A stretch of DNA of 64,000 nucleotides, taken from Gammaproteobacteria bacterium. GTDB taxonomy: Bacteria > Pseudomonadota > Gammaproteobacteria > UBA4575. The translations under genes and the position numbers were made by a program. The stretch covers positions 1,990,171-2,054,170 of the forward strand of contig JAWPMW010000001.1 in the NCBI GenBank assembly GCA_033344735.1. The letters run 5' to 3'. The notes under the pieces are model-generated. The model did not search any database, was not told the origin of the DNA, and was given only the letters and a program-made list of their open reading frames with translations. How positions within the stretch are numbered: the first letter of the stretch is position 1; every line of letters begins with the position of its first letter. Below, one piece after another: positions 54,273 to 63,817 of this stretch.

Positions 54273-55850
54273 ATGCATCCGTCGATTGAAGACAATTTAA
54301 ATCTGATTAGTAAAAACAATCTTGAGTCAAAACTTGGTATTGGCAAGGTTGGAATAGAAAAGGAATCTTTGCGCACGGATAAAAGTGGTGTGATTTCAAA
54401 TACTGATCATCCGATAGCGCTAGGCTCAGCGTTAACGCATCCTTACATCACGACAGATTATTCAGAGGCGTTATTGGAATTTGTTACACCCGCTCATGAA
54501 ACTGCAGAGCAAGCGATGAAATTTCTAGGCCAGATTCATCACTTTGTTTATCCAAATTTAATTAACGAATGCTTATGGCCTGCAAGTATGCCGTGTAAGC
54601 TTAATGGTGAGCAAAGTATTCGTATTGCAGAATATGGTTGTAGCAATCTTGGCTTAATGAAAAATATCTACCGACGTGGTTTAGGATACCGCTATGGTAA
54701 AGTGATGCAGGTGATATCAGGCATTCATGTTAACTTATCAATGCCCGAAGAATTTTGGCCGCAATGGCAAGAGAATCTAGGAAGCAAAATTTCAAAACAA
54801 GAGTTTATTAATCACCAGTACTTCAAATTAATTCGTAACCTGCAGCGCATAGGTTGGCTGGTCCCTTATCTTTTTGGTGCATCACCAGCAGTGGATAAAA
54901 GTTTTAGTCACCAGGGTGTGAAGGATTTACAAAAATTGGATGAAAACACATTGTATGCAACAAATGCAACGTCGTTACGCTTGGGTGACATTGGTTATAC
55001 TAACAGCCGTGAAAATGAAATTGGCATACAAGCTTGTTATGACAACTTGCCTGACTACGTAAGCTGTTTGAGTAAGGCGATTGAAACACCGTATAAACCA
55101 TATGAAGACATTGGTATCAAAGTCAATGGGGAATACCGCCAGTTGAATGCAAATATTCTACAAATCGAAAACGAATACTATAGTACGGTTAGACCAAAGC
55201 AATTAGCACGTCGAAATGAAAAACCTACGCATGCGTTATTAGATCGAGGTGTACAATATGTTGAAATTCGATCGCTAGACTTAAATCCATTTTCACCTTA
55301 TGGGCTAACTATAGAGCAGTTAAGATTTTTTGAAGTGATGTTTGTTTATTGCTTGTTAGCCGAAGATGATTTGATAGACAGGAAAGAACGAGAAGAGATA
55401 GATATTAATCAGTATGAGGTAACACATCATGGACGCAAAGCGGATTTGTATTTAAGAAACAATGATGAAAGTACTAAACTGCAAACACTTGCTAAAGGCA
55501 TTTTTGCAAGCTTGATAGTTGTGGCAGAGACAATGGATAGAAACGATGGCAAATATGTTAAAGCGATAAAACAATTTTACCCTTCCGTTGACTCTGTAGA
55601 GAATACATTTTCAGCGCAATTGCTAAGCGCTATGCGTGACAACAAGCTATCTTATTATGAATATATAGAATCATTGGGAATCAAATATTGTGAGTATTTT
55701 TCCAAGCAGGAAAAATGTGAGACAACAGCATGTGTTATTTCTGATGAGGTGGAACGAAGTATCCTTAGGCAAAAAGAATTAGAAGATAGTGATGAAAAAA
55801 ACTTTGATGTTTTCCTAAAGAATTATTTTGCTAAGAGTTATCCTGCTTGA
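54273..55850 (+). CDS. gshA: Glutamate-cysteine ligase
   Basis: First step of glutathione synthesis, joining glutamate and cysteine through the gamma carboxyl. The 525-residue protein is of the E. coli GshA type: 'IGKVGIEKESLRT', 'YITTDYSEALLEFVTPAH', 'MQVISGIHVNLSMPEEFW' and 'VQYVEIRSLDLNPFSPYGL'. It starts the gshA-DUF4124-rhodanese-PPK2 series; its stop lies 4 bases before the ATG of the DUF4124 gene. gshB is not in the window. Confidence 0.96.
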   Translation: MHPSIEDNLNLISKNNLESKLGIGKVGIEKESLRTDKSGVISNTDHPIALGSALTHPYITTDYSEALLEFVTPAHETAEQAMKFLGQIHHFVYPNLINECLWPASMPCKLNGEQSIRIAEYGCSNLGLMKNIYRRGLGYRYGKVMQVISGIHVNLSMPEEFWPQWQENLGSKISKQEFINHQYFKLIRNLQRIGWLVPYLFGASPAVDKSFSHQGVKDLQKLDENTLYATNATSLRLGDIGYTNSRENEIGIQACYDNLPDYVSCLSKAIETPYKPYEDIGIKVNGEYRQLNANILQIENEYYSTVRPKQLARRNEKPTHALLDRGVQYVEIRSLDLNPFSPYGLTIEQLRFFEVMFVYCLLAEDDLIDRKEREEIDINQYEVTHHGRKADLYLRNNDESTKLQTLAKGIFASLIVVAETMDRNDGKYVKAIKQFYPSVDSVENTFSAQLLSAMRDNKLSYYEYIESLGIKYCEYFSKQEKCETTACVISDEVERSILRQKELEDSDEKNFDVFLKNYFAKSYPA

Positions 55851-55854
55851 TGCT

Positions 55855-56310
55855 ATGAAATATTATGTAATATTGTTAGTTATCCTTATTAATAGCATTT
55901 CGGCTAATGCAACAGATGTTTACCGTATTGTCGATGAAAATGGTCGGGTTCAGTTTAGCCAATTCCCCCCATATAAAGATGCGGAAAAAATAAAGCTAAG
56001 AAACAGTAGCACAGGTGCTGGTGATAATAGCCAGAATAGCAAAGCAAGTTTGCAAGAAAGACAAAGTAAATATTCTGATTACTTGCAATCCGAAAGGCTA
56101 GAACGTAAAGAAAAGCGTGAACAAGCTAAACAGAAAAAGGCTGCGATGGCTTCGAAGTGCCACTCTGTGAGTGCAGAGTTAAGTGATATGAATCAAGGTG
56201 GCATTTTATATTACGACCTTGATGAAAATGGCAAGCGGGTATACATCGATGAAAGTCGTGTTGAATCTAAGAAAACTAGACTAAGAAAATATCTAGAAAA
56301 AAATTGCTAA
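55855..56310 (+). CDS. Secreted DUF4124 domain protein
   Basis: A roughly 151-residue periplasmic protein. ATG 55855 gives a signal peptide (MKYYVILLVILINSISANA), followed by 'TDVYRIVDENGRVQFSQFPP', the DUF4124 core (usually YxWxDxxGxVHYSDxPP). The rest is charged and helical, with many Lys, Glu and Arg, and two cysteines in the C-terminal part. DUF4124 has no known activity. An upstream start at 55828 would spoil the signal peptide. It is packed 4 bases after gshA. Confidence 0.82.
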   Translation: MKYYVILLVILINSISANATDVYRIVDENGRVQFSQFPPYKDAEKIKLRNSSTGAGDNSQNSKASLQERQSKYSDYLQSERLERKEKREQAKQKKAAMASKCHSVSAELSDMNQGGILYYDLDENGKRVYIDESRVESKKTRLRKYLEKNC

Positions 56311-56350
56311 GCAAATAAAAACCAATTAATTTAAATACTAGGGAAATATA

Positions 56351-56764
56351 ATGTTAGTTATAAGAAATTGCTTGTTGATTGCCTGTTTTTTGATATCGCA
56401 AGCTTTATTCGCAGAAGTGATTGAAGTGGATGTTGAAGGCCTTCATGAGCTAATTGGCTCAGGTGTGACTGTCATCGATGTAAGAACTCCAGGGGAATGG
56501 AAACAAACTGGTATTGTTGAGGGAAGTGTCCCAATTATGTTTTTTAATGAAAAGCGCAAACCCCTTACACAAAAATGGATGCATGAAGCAGCTAAATATG
56601 TTCAGCCAGATAGTCCGCTCGTTTTAATTTGTCGCTCTGGTAATCGAAGTAGAATAATAGGCAATTTTTTGGTAAAGCAGCATGGCTACAAAAATGTTTA
56701 TAATGTATCGAAGGGCATTAACAATTGGATTGCTAAAGGCAATAAAACAGTTGAGGTAAGGTAA
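56351..56764 (+). CDS. Secreted rhodanese-like protein
   Basis: A 137-residue single-domain rhodanese with a signal peptide (cut near residue 21, 'ALFA'). The active-site loop is C94-RSGNRS, and 'VTVIDVRTPGEWKQTGIVEGS' is the N-terminal rhodanese motif. It should handle sulfane sulfur or act as a thiol sensor in the periplasm. ATG 56351 follows GGGAAAT. The PPK2 gene starts at the base after its stop codon, so they are coupled. Confidence 0.88.
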   Translation: MLVIRNCLLIACFLISQALFAEVIEVDVEGLHELIGSGVTVIDVRTPGEWKQTGIVEGSVPIMFFNEKRKPLTQKWMHEAAKYVQPDSPLVLICRSGNRSRIIGNFLVKQHGYKNVYNVSKGINNWIAKGNKTVEVR

Positions 56765-57640
56765 ATGTTTAAAGCTGTAGATAATCCGTACTTAGTACCG
56801 TTTGATGGTTCGTTCAAGTATAAGCATGCTGTTACTAGCAATGAAGGTAAGCAACTCGACGATAAAGAGTATAAAAAAAAGCTAAATAAGCAAACCGACA
56901 AGATTCATGATCTTCAACGAATTATGTATGCGCATGATAGCCATTCAATGCTGTTGGTATTTCAAGCTATGGATGCTGCAGGTAAAGACAGTACAATTCG
57001 TCATGTGTTAACGGGTGTTAATCCTGCAGGTTGCCAAGTGTTTTCATTTAAGAAGCCATCAGATAATGAATTAGATCATGACTATTTGTGGCGCACTACG
57101 ACACGCCTGCCTGAAAGAGGCCGCATCGGTGTATTTAATCGAAGTTACTACGAAGAAGTGTTAGTAGTGCGCGTACACCCTGAAATATTAAACTATCAAA
57201 AACTGCCAGATAAGCCAGACCAGAAAGAGATATGGAAGCAGCGTTATGAGTCTATACGTAATTTCGAACAGCACTTAGCACGAAATGGCACTGTAATATT
57301 AAAGTTCTGGTTGAATGTGTCTAAACAAGAACAATGTAATCGTTTCTTAAGCCGTATTGATGAACCTGAGAAGAATTGGAAATTTTCTGAAGCAGATATC
57401 GAAGAAAGAGGGCACTGGGATGATTACATGCAGGCCTACGAGAAGGCATTAATTGAAACATCACGATCATGGGCGCCATGGTATTCGATACCTGCTGATA
57501 ATAAGCCCTATATGAGATACACAGTGGCAAAAATTATTGCTGAAACTATGGCCTCATTAAATATGCATTATCCAAAAGTAGACGAAGAAGCAAAACAGCG
57601 ATTTGCTCATCTGCGAGAAATGTTAGTAAACGACAAATAG
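56765..57640 (+). CDS. Polyphosphate kinase 2 family protein
   Basis: Nucleotide phosphorylation from polyphosphate. The 291 residues hold Walker A '[11 protein letters not shown]' (67-77), the lid region '[18 protein letters not shown]' and Walker B-like '[19 protein letters not shown]'. The order and the '[17 protein letters not shown]' form resemble PPK2 enzymes of the class III kind that can phosphorylate both NMP and NDP, but the class cannot be fixed by eye. It starts directly after the rhodanese gene. No ppk1 or ppx is nearby. Confidence 0.9.
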   Translation: MFKAVDNPYLVPFDGSFKYKHAVTSNEGKQLDDKEYKKKLNKQTDKIHDLQRIMYAHDSHSMLLVFQAMDAAGKDSTIRHVLTGVNPAGCQVFSFKKPSDNELDHDYLWRTTTRLPERGRIGVFNRSYYEEVLVVRVHPEILNYQKLPDKPDQKEIWKQRYESIRNFEQHLARNGTVILKFWLNVSKQEQCNRFLSRIDEPEKNWKFSEADIEERGHWDDYMQAYEKALIETSRSWAPWYSIPADNKPYMRYTVAKIIAETMASLNMHYPKVDEEAKQRFAHLREMLVNDK

Positions 57641-57762
57641 ACATTAACTAAAAAATAGTAAAAAATAAAGTGAACTGATAACACAGTGCATAAGTCATAT
57701 GTTGTGAGTAATTTATATGTCTTAATTTTACCTAAATAAATTTAATTAAATGAGGGGTCTAC

Positions 57763-58167
57763 ATGACAAAGTTAGCAGAGATTGAAGGTATTGGAGAAGT
57801 TTATTCGAAGAAACTAGAGGAAGGTGGAATATCTTCAATTGAAAATTTGCTTGAGGCCGGTGCAGAAAAGAAAGGTCGTCAAGATATTGCGACTAAATGT
57901 GATATCAGTGAAAAATTGGTATTGAACTGGGTCAATCGCGCCGACCTTGCTCGTATTAAAGGGGTAAGCACACAGTACGCAGATCTTCTTGAATGCGCAG
58001 GCGTGGATACTGTGCCAGAACTAGCACAACGTAACGCCGCAAACTTACATGAAAAAATGGCTAGCGTTAACGAAGAGAAAAATTTGGTGAGACAAGTACC
58101 ATCTGCTTCTCAAGTAGAAGATTGGGTAACTCAAGCGAAAGCGCTGCCACGTGCGATTAACTACTAA
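57763..58167 (+). CDS. DUF4332 (helix-hairpin-helix-like) protein
   Basis: A 134-residue protein with two helix-hairpin-helix-like units: 'LAEIEGIGEVYSKKLEEGGI' (about 4-23) and 'LARIKGVSTQYADLLECAGV' (about 65-84), the pattern of DUF4332, whose fold resembles the DNA-binding HhH of polymerase beta and RadA-type proteins. No catalytic domain is attached and its role is unknown. GAGG before the ATG is a good ribosome site. It is 122 bp after PPK2 and ends in a strong terminator, so it is probably a separate unit. Confidence 0.85.
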   Translation: MTKLAEIEGIGEVYSKKLEEGGISSIENLLEAGAEKKGRQDIATKCDISEKLVLNWVNRADLARIKGVSTQYADLLECAGVDTVPELAQRNAANLHEKMASVNEEKNLVRQVPSASQVEDWVTQAKALPRAINY

Positions 58168-58186
58168 ATAATTCTTCAGTTTAATC

Positions 58187-58222
58187 AACCGGCCTGGAAT
58201 TCAATTCCAGGCCGGTTTTTTT
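58187..58222 (+). terminator. Strong rho-independent terminator after the DUF4332 gene
   Basis: AACCGGCCTGGAA (58187-58199) pairs perfectly with TTCCAGGCCGGTT (58205-58217) around a five-base loop and is followed by a T-run to 58222. A 13-base perfect stem makes this the strongest terminator in the window. Confidence 0.95.
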
Positions 58223-58298
58223 ATGCTCGCTGTTTCTGGGTAGCTTAGAGAGCTGAATTGAAAACAGATGCTCTGTGATCAATTGCTTTAACAGGCTA

Positions 58299-58568
58299 CT
58301 AGCTTTCCTCTGGATCAGAAGTCATTACCATTATATTGTCGATGCGGTACCAATAGTGATTGCCGGTTTCTTTCCATATTTGTACCCAGCAGTCCTCAAT
58401 TTCTAATATTTTGTAGCGATACATCTTTGACTCATTTTTAAAATGAATCCAGTATATTTCATCGTCATCAATCCCCGGTGGCATTTCACAATTCTCGTCG
58501 GCATATGCGAATGAAGAAAAAATGCTTATAAAGAAAGCGACAAGTATTCCATAAATTATCTTTTTCAT
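58299..58568 (-). CDS. Small secreted protein of unknown function
   Basis: An 89-residue frame with a clear signal peptide (MKKIIYGILVAFFISIFSSF, cut near AYA at residue 23). The mature part has about 66 residues, is acidic, rich in Trp and Tyr, and has exactly two cysteines (C27 and C59), which could form a disulfide bond. I do not recognise a family. It stands alone between the DUF4332 terminator and the RND pump, on the same strand as the pump. Confidence 0.65.
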   Translation of the reverse strand: MKKIIYGILVAFFISIFSSFAYADENCEMPPGIDDDEIYWIHFKNESKMYRYKILEIEDCWVQIWKETGNHYWYRIDNIMVMTSDPEES

Positions 58569-58684
58569 AGTTACCTTTGCAAAGTATGTTTAGAGATATT
58601 CTTGAGAAAAATTTATTATCTATTTTCTATTTTAAAATGACGATTAGGTTAACAAGCGCCAATGGGTTTTCTGATTAGGCGAAG

Positions 58685-61600
58685 TTATTTATTCAGATTA
58701 AACTGTAATAAACTAGGTATCAATACTAGTGTGAAAAAAGTACTAACAATCATTCCGCCTACAATAACTGCTGCTAACCCGCGGTACAGTTCTGTACCAG
58801 CACCAGCAAATATAATTAAAGGCAGCATGCCAAACACAGTGGTCGATGTGCTCATTAAAATTGGCCTTATTCGTGTACGCACTGCGTTTTTAATTGCATC
58901 AGAGCGAATTAGTCCTTCGCGTTCTGAACTGCGTGCTTGATAGACTAGTAAAATTGCATTATTTACTACTAGTCCGAGTAAAATTATAAACCCAATCAAA
59001 GTTAGAAGGTCAGCAGGGAGTACCAATAGTTTTAATGCAATTACACCACCGATCGTTGCTAATGGTAATGCAAGCATAACAAGAAGGCTGTCAAAGAATG
59101 ATCTAAATAATGCTGCCATTAATAACAATAAGATAATAAGCGCGACAATAAAACTATTACTTAAATTATCAATAGCTATATTTAAGTTATCTGCAGAGCC
59201 ACCGTAACGAATTACTCCATCATTAGGCAGCGATGGTTCCATGATAGGAGCAACTTCTGATTGAATAATTTTCAATGCTTGTTCTAATGGAATGTCATCG
59301 GGTGGTGTGACTTCTAGAGTAATAGTACGTCTTCTGTCTAGTCGGCGAATAGTATTTGGCCCTGCTGTCCGGATAACATCAACTAATTCGCCAAAAGGAA
59401 CAACACCCGCATCTGGGGTATGTAATGGAATTGCTGTTAGCTGTTCTGGTGTTTCCCAAGTAGGTACACGTACTAAAATATCTAAACGTTCGTCTCCATC
59501 AAAGTACTCGCCCACCTGCATTCCGTCACCTAATATTCTCGATACCTGGGCAAGTGTTTCTCGATTCCAACCAGCTTCACGCAAACGATCATCACGTGGC
59601 GCAAACTGTAGTTCTGGTTCTGCTAATTCCAACCCTGGACGAGGACGTACCCGTGCGCCTGGAAGTTTTTGTGGAATAGTGATGAATCCAACTAAGGCAG
59701 ACTCAATTAATGCGTCTATATTTCTGCCTTGAACATTAACTTCAATTTCTCTGTTAGCACCAAAGCCAGAAAACAATGAAGCTTTTCTGACAATTGCAAA
59801 AGTATCTGGGAATCCGCTCACTGCAGAATTAAGTATGCCAACAAGTTCATCGACTTTGCTGGGGTCTTCTGCACGGCCCCCAATGAAAATAGAACCAGCT
59901 CTGGCGACAAAAAAGTAATGTTTAATTTTAGGTTGTTTTTCTCCAGTAAGATAAGGTTGGATACGGTCTGCAATGACATCACCCATTTCATCTTTAATAT
60001 GTTCAACATTAACTCCAGGTGGAGGTAAAATAAAACCGAATACCAAGTTACGATTGCCAGTAGGGAGATAATCACGATCTGGAAACAATAAGACTGAGCT
60101 TGCAATGGGGACAGTAATTAATAAAGCGACTATTAGCAGGCGTGATGAACTTGTAGTGGTTAGATTAGAAATCTTATTGGTAATGTAATCCCATGCCTTA
60201 CTATGAGGGTCAACAAATGTTGTTTTTTTCAGCCATACCATAGCGGCTGCCGGGATAAGAACTGTGGCAACAAATAAGGATGCAATAATAGCCGCAGTAA
60301 TGGCAATTGATAAGTCAGCAAACAGCTGCCCACTTTGATCTCTTAAAAATAGTACCGGTAAGAATATCGCTACTGTTGTTGCAGTAGATGCTAGCAATGC
60401 TGGCCATACTTGCGCAGTACCTTTTAGAGCCGCATTAAATCCTGACTCATCTTTTTCTTTAAGGCGAACAATATTTTCAAGTACAATAATGGCAGCATCC
60501 ATCACCATACCTACAGCAAATGCCATTGCTGCTAATGAGATAACATTAATTGATTTATTCGACGCTAGAATAATTACAAATGCTACGCATAAACATAAGG
60601 GTATGGTTATTGTGACAACCATGGTTGCGCGAAAACGTCGCAAGAACCACCATAAGATTAGTACAGCAAGGATAATTCCTAGTCCGAGGTTGCTGCGAAG
60701 TAGTTCAATTGCACTGTGGATATAAACAGTTTCATCATATACTTGCTCAATGTTTAACTTGGAACGCTGTAATGGACCTTCGCTTAATTCTGACATGGCA
60801 GTTTGTAGGTCAGCCATTACATCTAAAACATTTACACCCGATTCACGATAAGCATTAACAGCAATGGCAGGCTCACCACGAGTAATCACAAAATTGTCAC
60901 GATCGGCAGGTTGAACAGTGACAGTTGCAATATCTCTTAAGTAAATTGGCTGCCCGTCACGCCATTCTATTACTAGTGTTTGTAAATCTTGAGGGTCAAG
61001 TGCGCCGGTGTAGCGTAAAATATACCTGCGTTTACCCACGTCAGCTGTACCGCCTGATACATCTTCATTGCTTCCAACTGTTCTGGCGGCATTAACGACA
61101 TCAACACCTATACCTGCAGCACGGTATGGATCTACAGTGATTCGTACTTCACGTTCGTTGCCGCCACGCACCTCAGATAAAGCCACTCCCGCAACGCGCT
61201 CGAAACGAGATTGAACAACCTCTTCTATATAGTCGCGATAGTCTTCAATGTTTGTTGAATTATCTTTATCGGGTTTAATAATGAACCAAGCAATAGGCCG
61301 GCTGCGTCCCCCTGCGGTACTAAGTATTGGTTCATCTGCATCTGTTGGGTATTCTGGAACACGATTAAGGCGATTAATGACTTCAATTAAGCCGCGCTCA
61401 AGACTAAAATCAACATCGAATGAAATAGTAATCTTGCCTGAGCCCTGTCTTGCTTCAGATAATAACTCTGTCATACCAGGCAAACCACGCAGTTGGTCTT
61501 CTTGTGGTTCAATGATCTCTGCCTCCACTTCTTCAGGGGCAGCGCCACGCCAGTCCGTGGTGATTGTAATTTCTGGACGTTCAACTTCAGGAGTAAGTTG

Positions 61601-61702
61601 GATAGGCAATGCGCGTAACGATAGGTATCCAAACAATACAATTAATAAAGCAGTGACTAAGCCTGCAGTAGGATTACTTAGTGCGAGTTTAGTTGGGCTC
61701 AT
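58685..61702 (-). CDS. RND family efflux transporter, inner-membrane pump subunit
   Basis: A 1005-residue proton-driven pump of the AcrB/MexF superfamily. It starts 'LALSNPTAGLVTALLIVLFG', has twelve helices and two large periplasmic loops, 'AFAVGMVMDAAIIVLENIVR' in the fourth helix with the proton-relay aspartates, and 'GFIILLGLVVNNAILLVYQ' in the tenth. Being slightly shorter than AcrB and with the 'PEVERPEITITTDWRGAAPEEVE' start, it resembles the HAE-1-like RND group in environmental bacteria. It overlaps the adaptor gene by 14 bp. No TolC-type gene is next to it. Confidence 0.93.
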   Translation of the reverse strand: MSPTKLALSNPTAGLVTALLIVLFGYLSLRALPIQLTPEVERPEITITTDWRGAAPEEVEAEIIEPQEDQLRGLPGMTELLSEARQGSGKITISFDVDFSLERGLIEVINRLNRVPEYPTDADEPILSTAGGRSRPIAWFIIKPDKDNSTNIEDYRDYIEEVVQSRFERVAGVALSEVRGGNEREVRITVDPYRAAGIGVDVVNAARTVGSNEDVSGGTADVGKRRYILRYTGALDPQDLQTLVIEWRDGQPIYLRDIATVTVQPADRDNFVITRGEPAIAVNAYRESGVNVLDVMADLQTAMSELSEGPLQRSKLNIEQVYDETVYIHSAIELLRSNLGLGIILAVLILWWFLRRFRATMVVTITIPLCLCVAFVIILASNKSINVISLAAMAFAVGMVMDAAIIVLENIVRLKEKDESGFNAALKGTAQVWPALLASTATTVAIFLPVLFLRDQSGQLFADLSIAITAAIIASLFVATVLIPAAAMVWLKKTTFVDPHSKAWDYITNKISNLTTTSSSRLLIVALLITVPIASSVLLFPDRDYLPTGNRNLVFGFILPPPGVNVEHIKDEMGDVIADRIQPYLTGEKQPKIKHYFFVARAGSIFIGGRAEDPSKVDELVGILNSAVSGFPDTFAIVRKASLFSGFGANREIEVNVQGRNIDALIESALVGFITIPQKLPGARVRPRPGLELAEPELQFAPRDDRLREAGWNRETLAQVSRILGDGMQVGEYFDGDERLDILVRVPTWETPEQLTAIPLHTPDAGVVPFGELVDVIRTAGPNTIRRLDRRRTITLEVTPPDDIPLEQALKIIQSEVAPIMEPSLPNDGVIRYGGSADNLNIAIDNLSNSFIVALIILLLLMAALFRSFFDSLLVMLALPLATIGGVIALKLLVLPADLLTLIGFIILLGLVVNNAILLVYQARSSEREGLIRSDAIKNAVRTRIRPILMSTSTTVFGMLPLIIFAGAGTELYRGLAAVIVGGMIVSTFFTLVLIPSLLQFNLNK

Positions 61703-62744
61703 TAGATATTATGACAGTCTCACCAGGTCGTAAACGCTCTCCACCTCTAGTGACAATACGATCGTCAGGCTTGATAGCGCCAATTAATTCAACATATTCA
61801 CCATCACCAATACCGACTTCTATGCTGATTTGCTCTGAAATATTTTCTGCATTAATACGAAACACGCTAATGCTACCTTTCCTTAAAACTAAAGCATCCC
61901 TATTAATTGAAACCACTTCACGTGCTTTGGCGGTTGGTATTGAAACACGTACTAATGTTCCAGGAGGTAATGGTTGCTGAGGTTTTAAGCGTAATTCAAA
62001 CAATCGTGATGTGGTTGTTCCTACTGGAACTATTGTTTGAACATTCGCTTTAATTTTTTGCTCAGCATTATGAACACTTAAAGCACTATTAAGAGTGATG
62101 AGTGAGTAAATATTTTGTGGAACACGCACTTGAATTTCTGGGTTATTGAAATCAATCAAACGTACTAATGGGTTTCCATTTTGAGTCCATTCTCCTGACT
62201 GAGCAAAGCGTTCGCTGATCACGCCTGCAAACGGTGCGCGTAAATTCGAACGAGAAATGCGTTCTTCAATTTGAGCTAGTCTTGCTCGCGCAGCAATAAT
62301 ATTGCTTCTAGCCACCGAGCGATTTGAGATAGATTGGTCTAATTCGTTTTGCGCTATATTGTTTTGCTTGATTAAACGTTGAAAACGTTTAACTTCTTTC
62401 TCAAATAAATCGAGTTGAGCTTTCTCACTTTGGATAATGGCTAATTCTTCTGAGCGCTGCTGTTGTAAGAAAATGTCATCTAAGCTCGCGACGATATCTC
62501 CTTTTTCAACAATAGTCCCCACGTCGGCAACCCATGTAAGCCGACCTTCAACTTCAGAAGATATGCGCGCATCATTTTTACTAATGACAGTACCAGAATA
62601 CTCGGCTGTTGGAGCTAGTTCGCGTAATTGAGCGATATCCACCACAACTGGTTTGACACGACTTGGTGGGCCCGCAGCAAAAATTGTATTCGTATTGATC
62701 AATAAGATAAATACGATGGAAATATTTTTAATTATAATGTTCAT
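61689..62744 (-). CDS. RND efflux periplasmic adaptor (membrane fusion protein)
   Basis: A roughly 351-residue adaptor linking the RND pump to an outer-membrane channel. ATG 62744 gives a signal peptide (MNIIIKNISIVFILLINTNT, cut near FAA). The lipoyl-type halves are 'GRLTWVADVGTIVEKGDIVASLD' and 'RSNLRAPFAGVISERFAQSGEW', separated by a coiled-coil hairpin (about 80-140), and the beta-barrel domain follows. The open frame begins at 62786, but that start would give no proper signal. It precedes the pump gene and overlaps it by 14 bp. Confidence 0.92.
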   Translation of the reverse strand: MNIIIKNISIVFILLINTNTIFAAGPPSRVKPVVVDIAQLRELAPTAEYSGTVISKNDARISSEVEGRLTWVADVGTIVEKGDIVASLDDIFLQQQRSEELAIIQSEKAQLDLFEKEVKRFQRLIKQNNIAQNELDQSISNRSVARSNIIAARARLAQIEERISRSNLRAPFAGVISERFAQSGEWTQNGNPLVRLIDFNNPEIQVRVPQNIYSLITLNSALSVHNAEQKIKANVQTIVPVGTTTSRLFELRLKPQQPLPPGTLVRVSIPTAKAREVVSINRDALVLRKGSISVFRINAENISEQISIEVGIGDGEYVELIGAIKPDDRIVTRGGERLRPGETVIISNEPN

Positions 62745-62785
62745 GGGTATTGGGGATTGTACCTTATGCAGAAATAATGCATACA

Positions 62786-62834
62786 CTACACAGGTAGTAT
62801 ATATCGAATATTAAATTGATATAGATATAGTAAT
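62786..62834 (-). promoter_or_regulatory. Candidate promoter/operator region of the RND operon
   Basis: The AT-rich gap between arsS and the adaptor gene contains CTAC-ACAG-GTAG (62786-62797) and ATATC...GATAT (62801-62805 and 62818-62822). These dyads could bind a regulator. No TetR or other regulator gene is adjacent, so this is weak. Confidence 0.25.
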
Positions 62835-63800
62835 CTATGTGCTAGAGAGTGCACCAGAACAACTACTGCCTTGCCCTGCAGTGCAGCCGTAGCAATGATT
62901 GCCGGTCTTAATGGCTAAATCAGTTACATTGGTGGAAAATAAATCACTTATATGCAGTGGGCGTTTAGCTTTTGAATGTAATGGCTCCTCGAGCATCTGA
63001 TTAAAATCGCAATCATAGACATTACCCTGCCAATCAATACTGACAGTATCTTTGCACATTACAGTAGACAAATTTGCTGTTTGATGATTGTTGCGCAATG
63101 TATTCATATAGCTTTCGAAATGCCCCGTCGATAGAAGGCTGCTGCCAAAGCGCTGGATAGGCATATTAGTTATTACGAACAGCTCATTGAAATAAATGCC
63201 GTAATCTTGCGACAAACGTTTTTTGTACTCTTGTTCTAATTCTACTTGTGATGGAGGTAACACTGGACCGCTTGGGTTAAACACCAGATGTAAATTTAGC
63301 TTTTTATTTTCAGCGTAACCGAGCTTATTTAGTAGTTGCAATGCTTCTATGCTAAGAGAAAATACACCTTTGCCACGCTGTTTGTTGACATTCTCTTCTG
63401 TATAGCAAGGTAGTGACGCAACAATTTCTACTTGGTTATCGGCTAAAAATTTAGCTAAATCTTCTTGCTTAGGCTCAAACAAGATAGTCAGATTACATCG
63501 GTCACGAACAGTAACGTTAGCATTATTTGCAGCGACAACAAGTTGACGAAAACGTGGGTGTAATTCAGGTGCGCCACCCGTCACATCAAGTAGGGCAACA
63601 TTATGTTCTGAGATGTATTCAATCACTAGGTCTAAGGTTTCATCATCCATCATCTCTGTGCGAGTTGGACCAGCATTGACATGGCAATGAGTACACGATT
63701 GATTACACTTGTAGCCAAGGTTGACTTGTAGTGTGGTTAATTGATTGCGCCTAATTGAGGGGAAATCACTAGGGAATAATAAATGTTTTGTTTCACGCAT
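62835..63800 (-). CDS. arsS: Arsenosugar biosynthesis radical SAM protein ArsS
   Basis: A 321-residue radical SAM enzyme. The [4Fe-4S] motif C32-x3-C36-x2-C39 is in 'YKCNQSCTHCHVNAGP', with 'DVTGGAPELHPRFR' following. The C-terminal half is the DUF3641 type, ending in the cysteine-rich 'HCYGCTAGQGSSCSGAL'. ArsS proteins are linked to adding the 5'-deoxyadenosyl group to dimethylarsenite in arsenosugar synthesis. Its usual partner arsM is not visible here. It starts 17 bp after the flavoprotein gene. In some relatives a selenocysteine appears near the C-terminus; here only cysteines are read. Confidence 0.88.
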   Translation of the reverse strand: MRETKHLLFPSDFPSIRRNQLTTLQVNLGYKCNQSCTHCHVNAGPTRTEMMDDETLDLVIEYISEHNVALLDVTGGAPELHPRFRQLVVAANNANVTVRDRCNLTILFEPKQEDLAKFLADNQVEIVASLPCYTEENVNKQRGKGVFSLSIEALQLLNKLGYAENKKLNLHLVFNPSGPVLPPSQVELEQEYKKRLSQDYGIYFNELFVITNMPIQRFGSSLLSTGHFESYMNTLRNNHQTANLSTVMCKDTVSIDWQGNVYDCDFNQMLEEPLHSKAKRPLHISDLFSTNVTDLAIKTGNHCYGCTAGQGSSCSGALSST

Positions 63801-63817
63801 AAAGTTAGCCTAAAAGA

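Noticed and set aside
59292-59732. 146-residue forward open frame within the RND pump gene
   Set aside because: Antisense to a conserved pump gene, with low-complexity Ser/Arg composition typical of a shadow frame.
62835-62900. Possible selenocysteine in the C-terminal motif of ArsS
   Set aside because: All codons in the cysteine-rich tail are read as ordinary Cys codons, with no in-frame TGA before the TAG-type stop.
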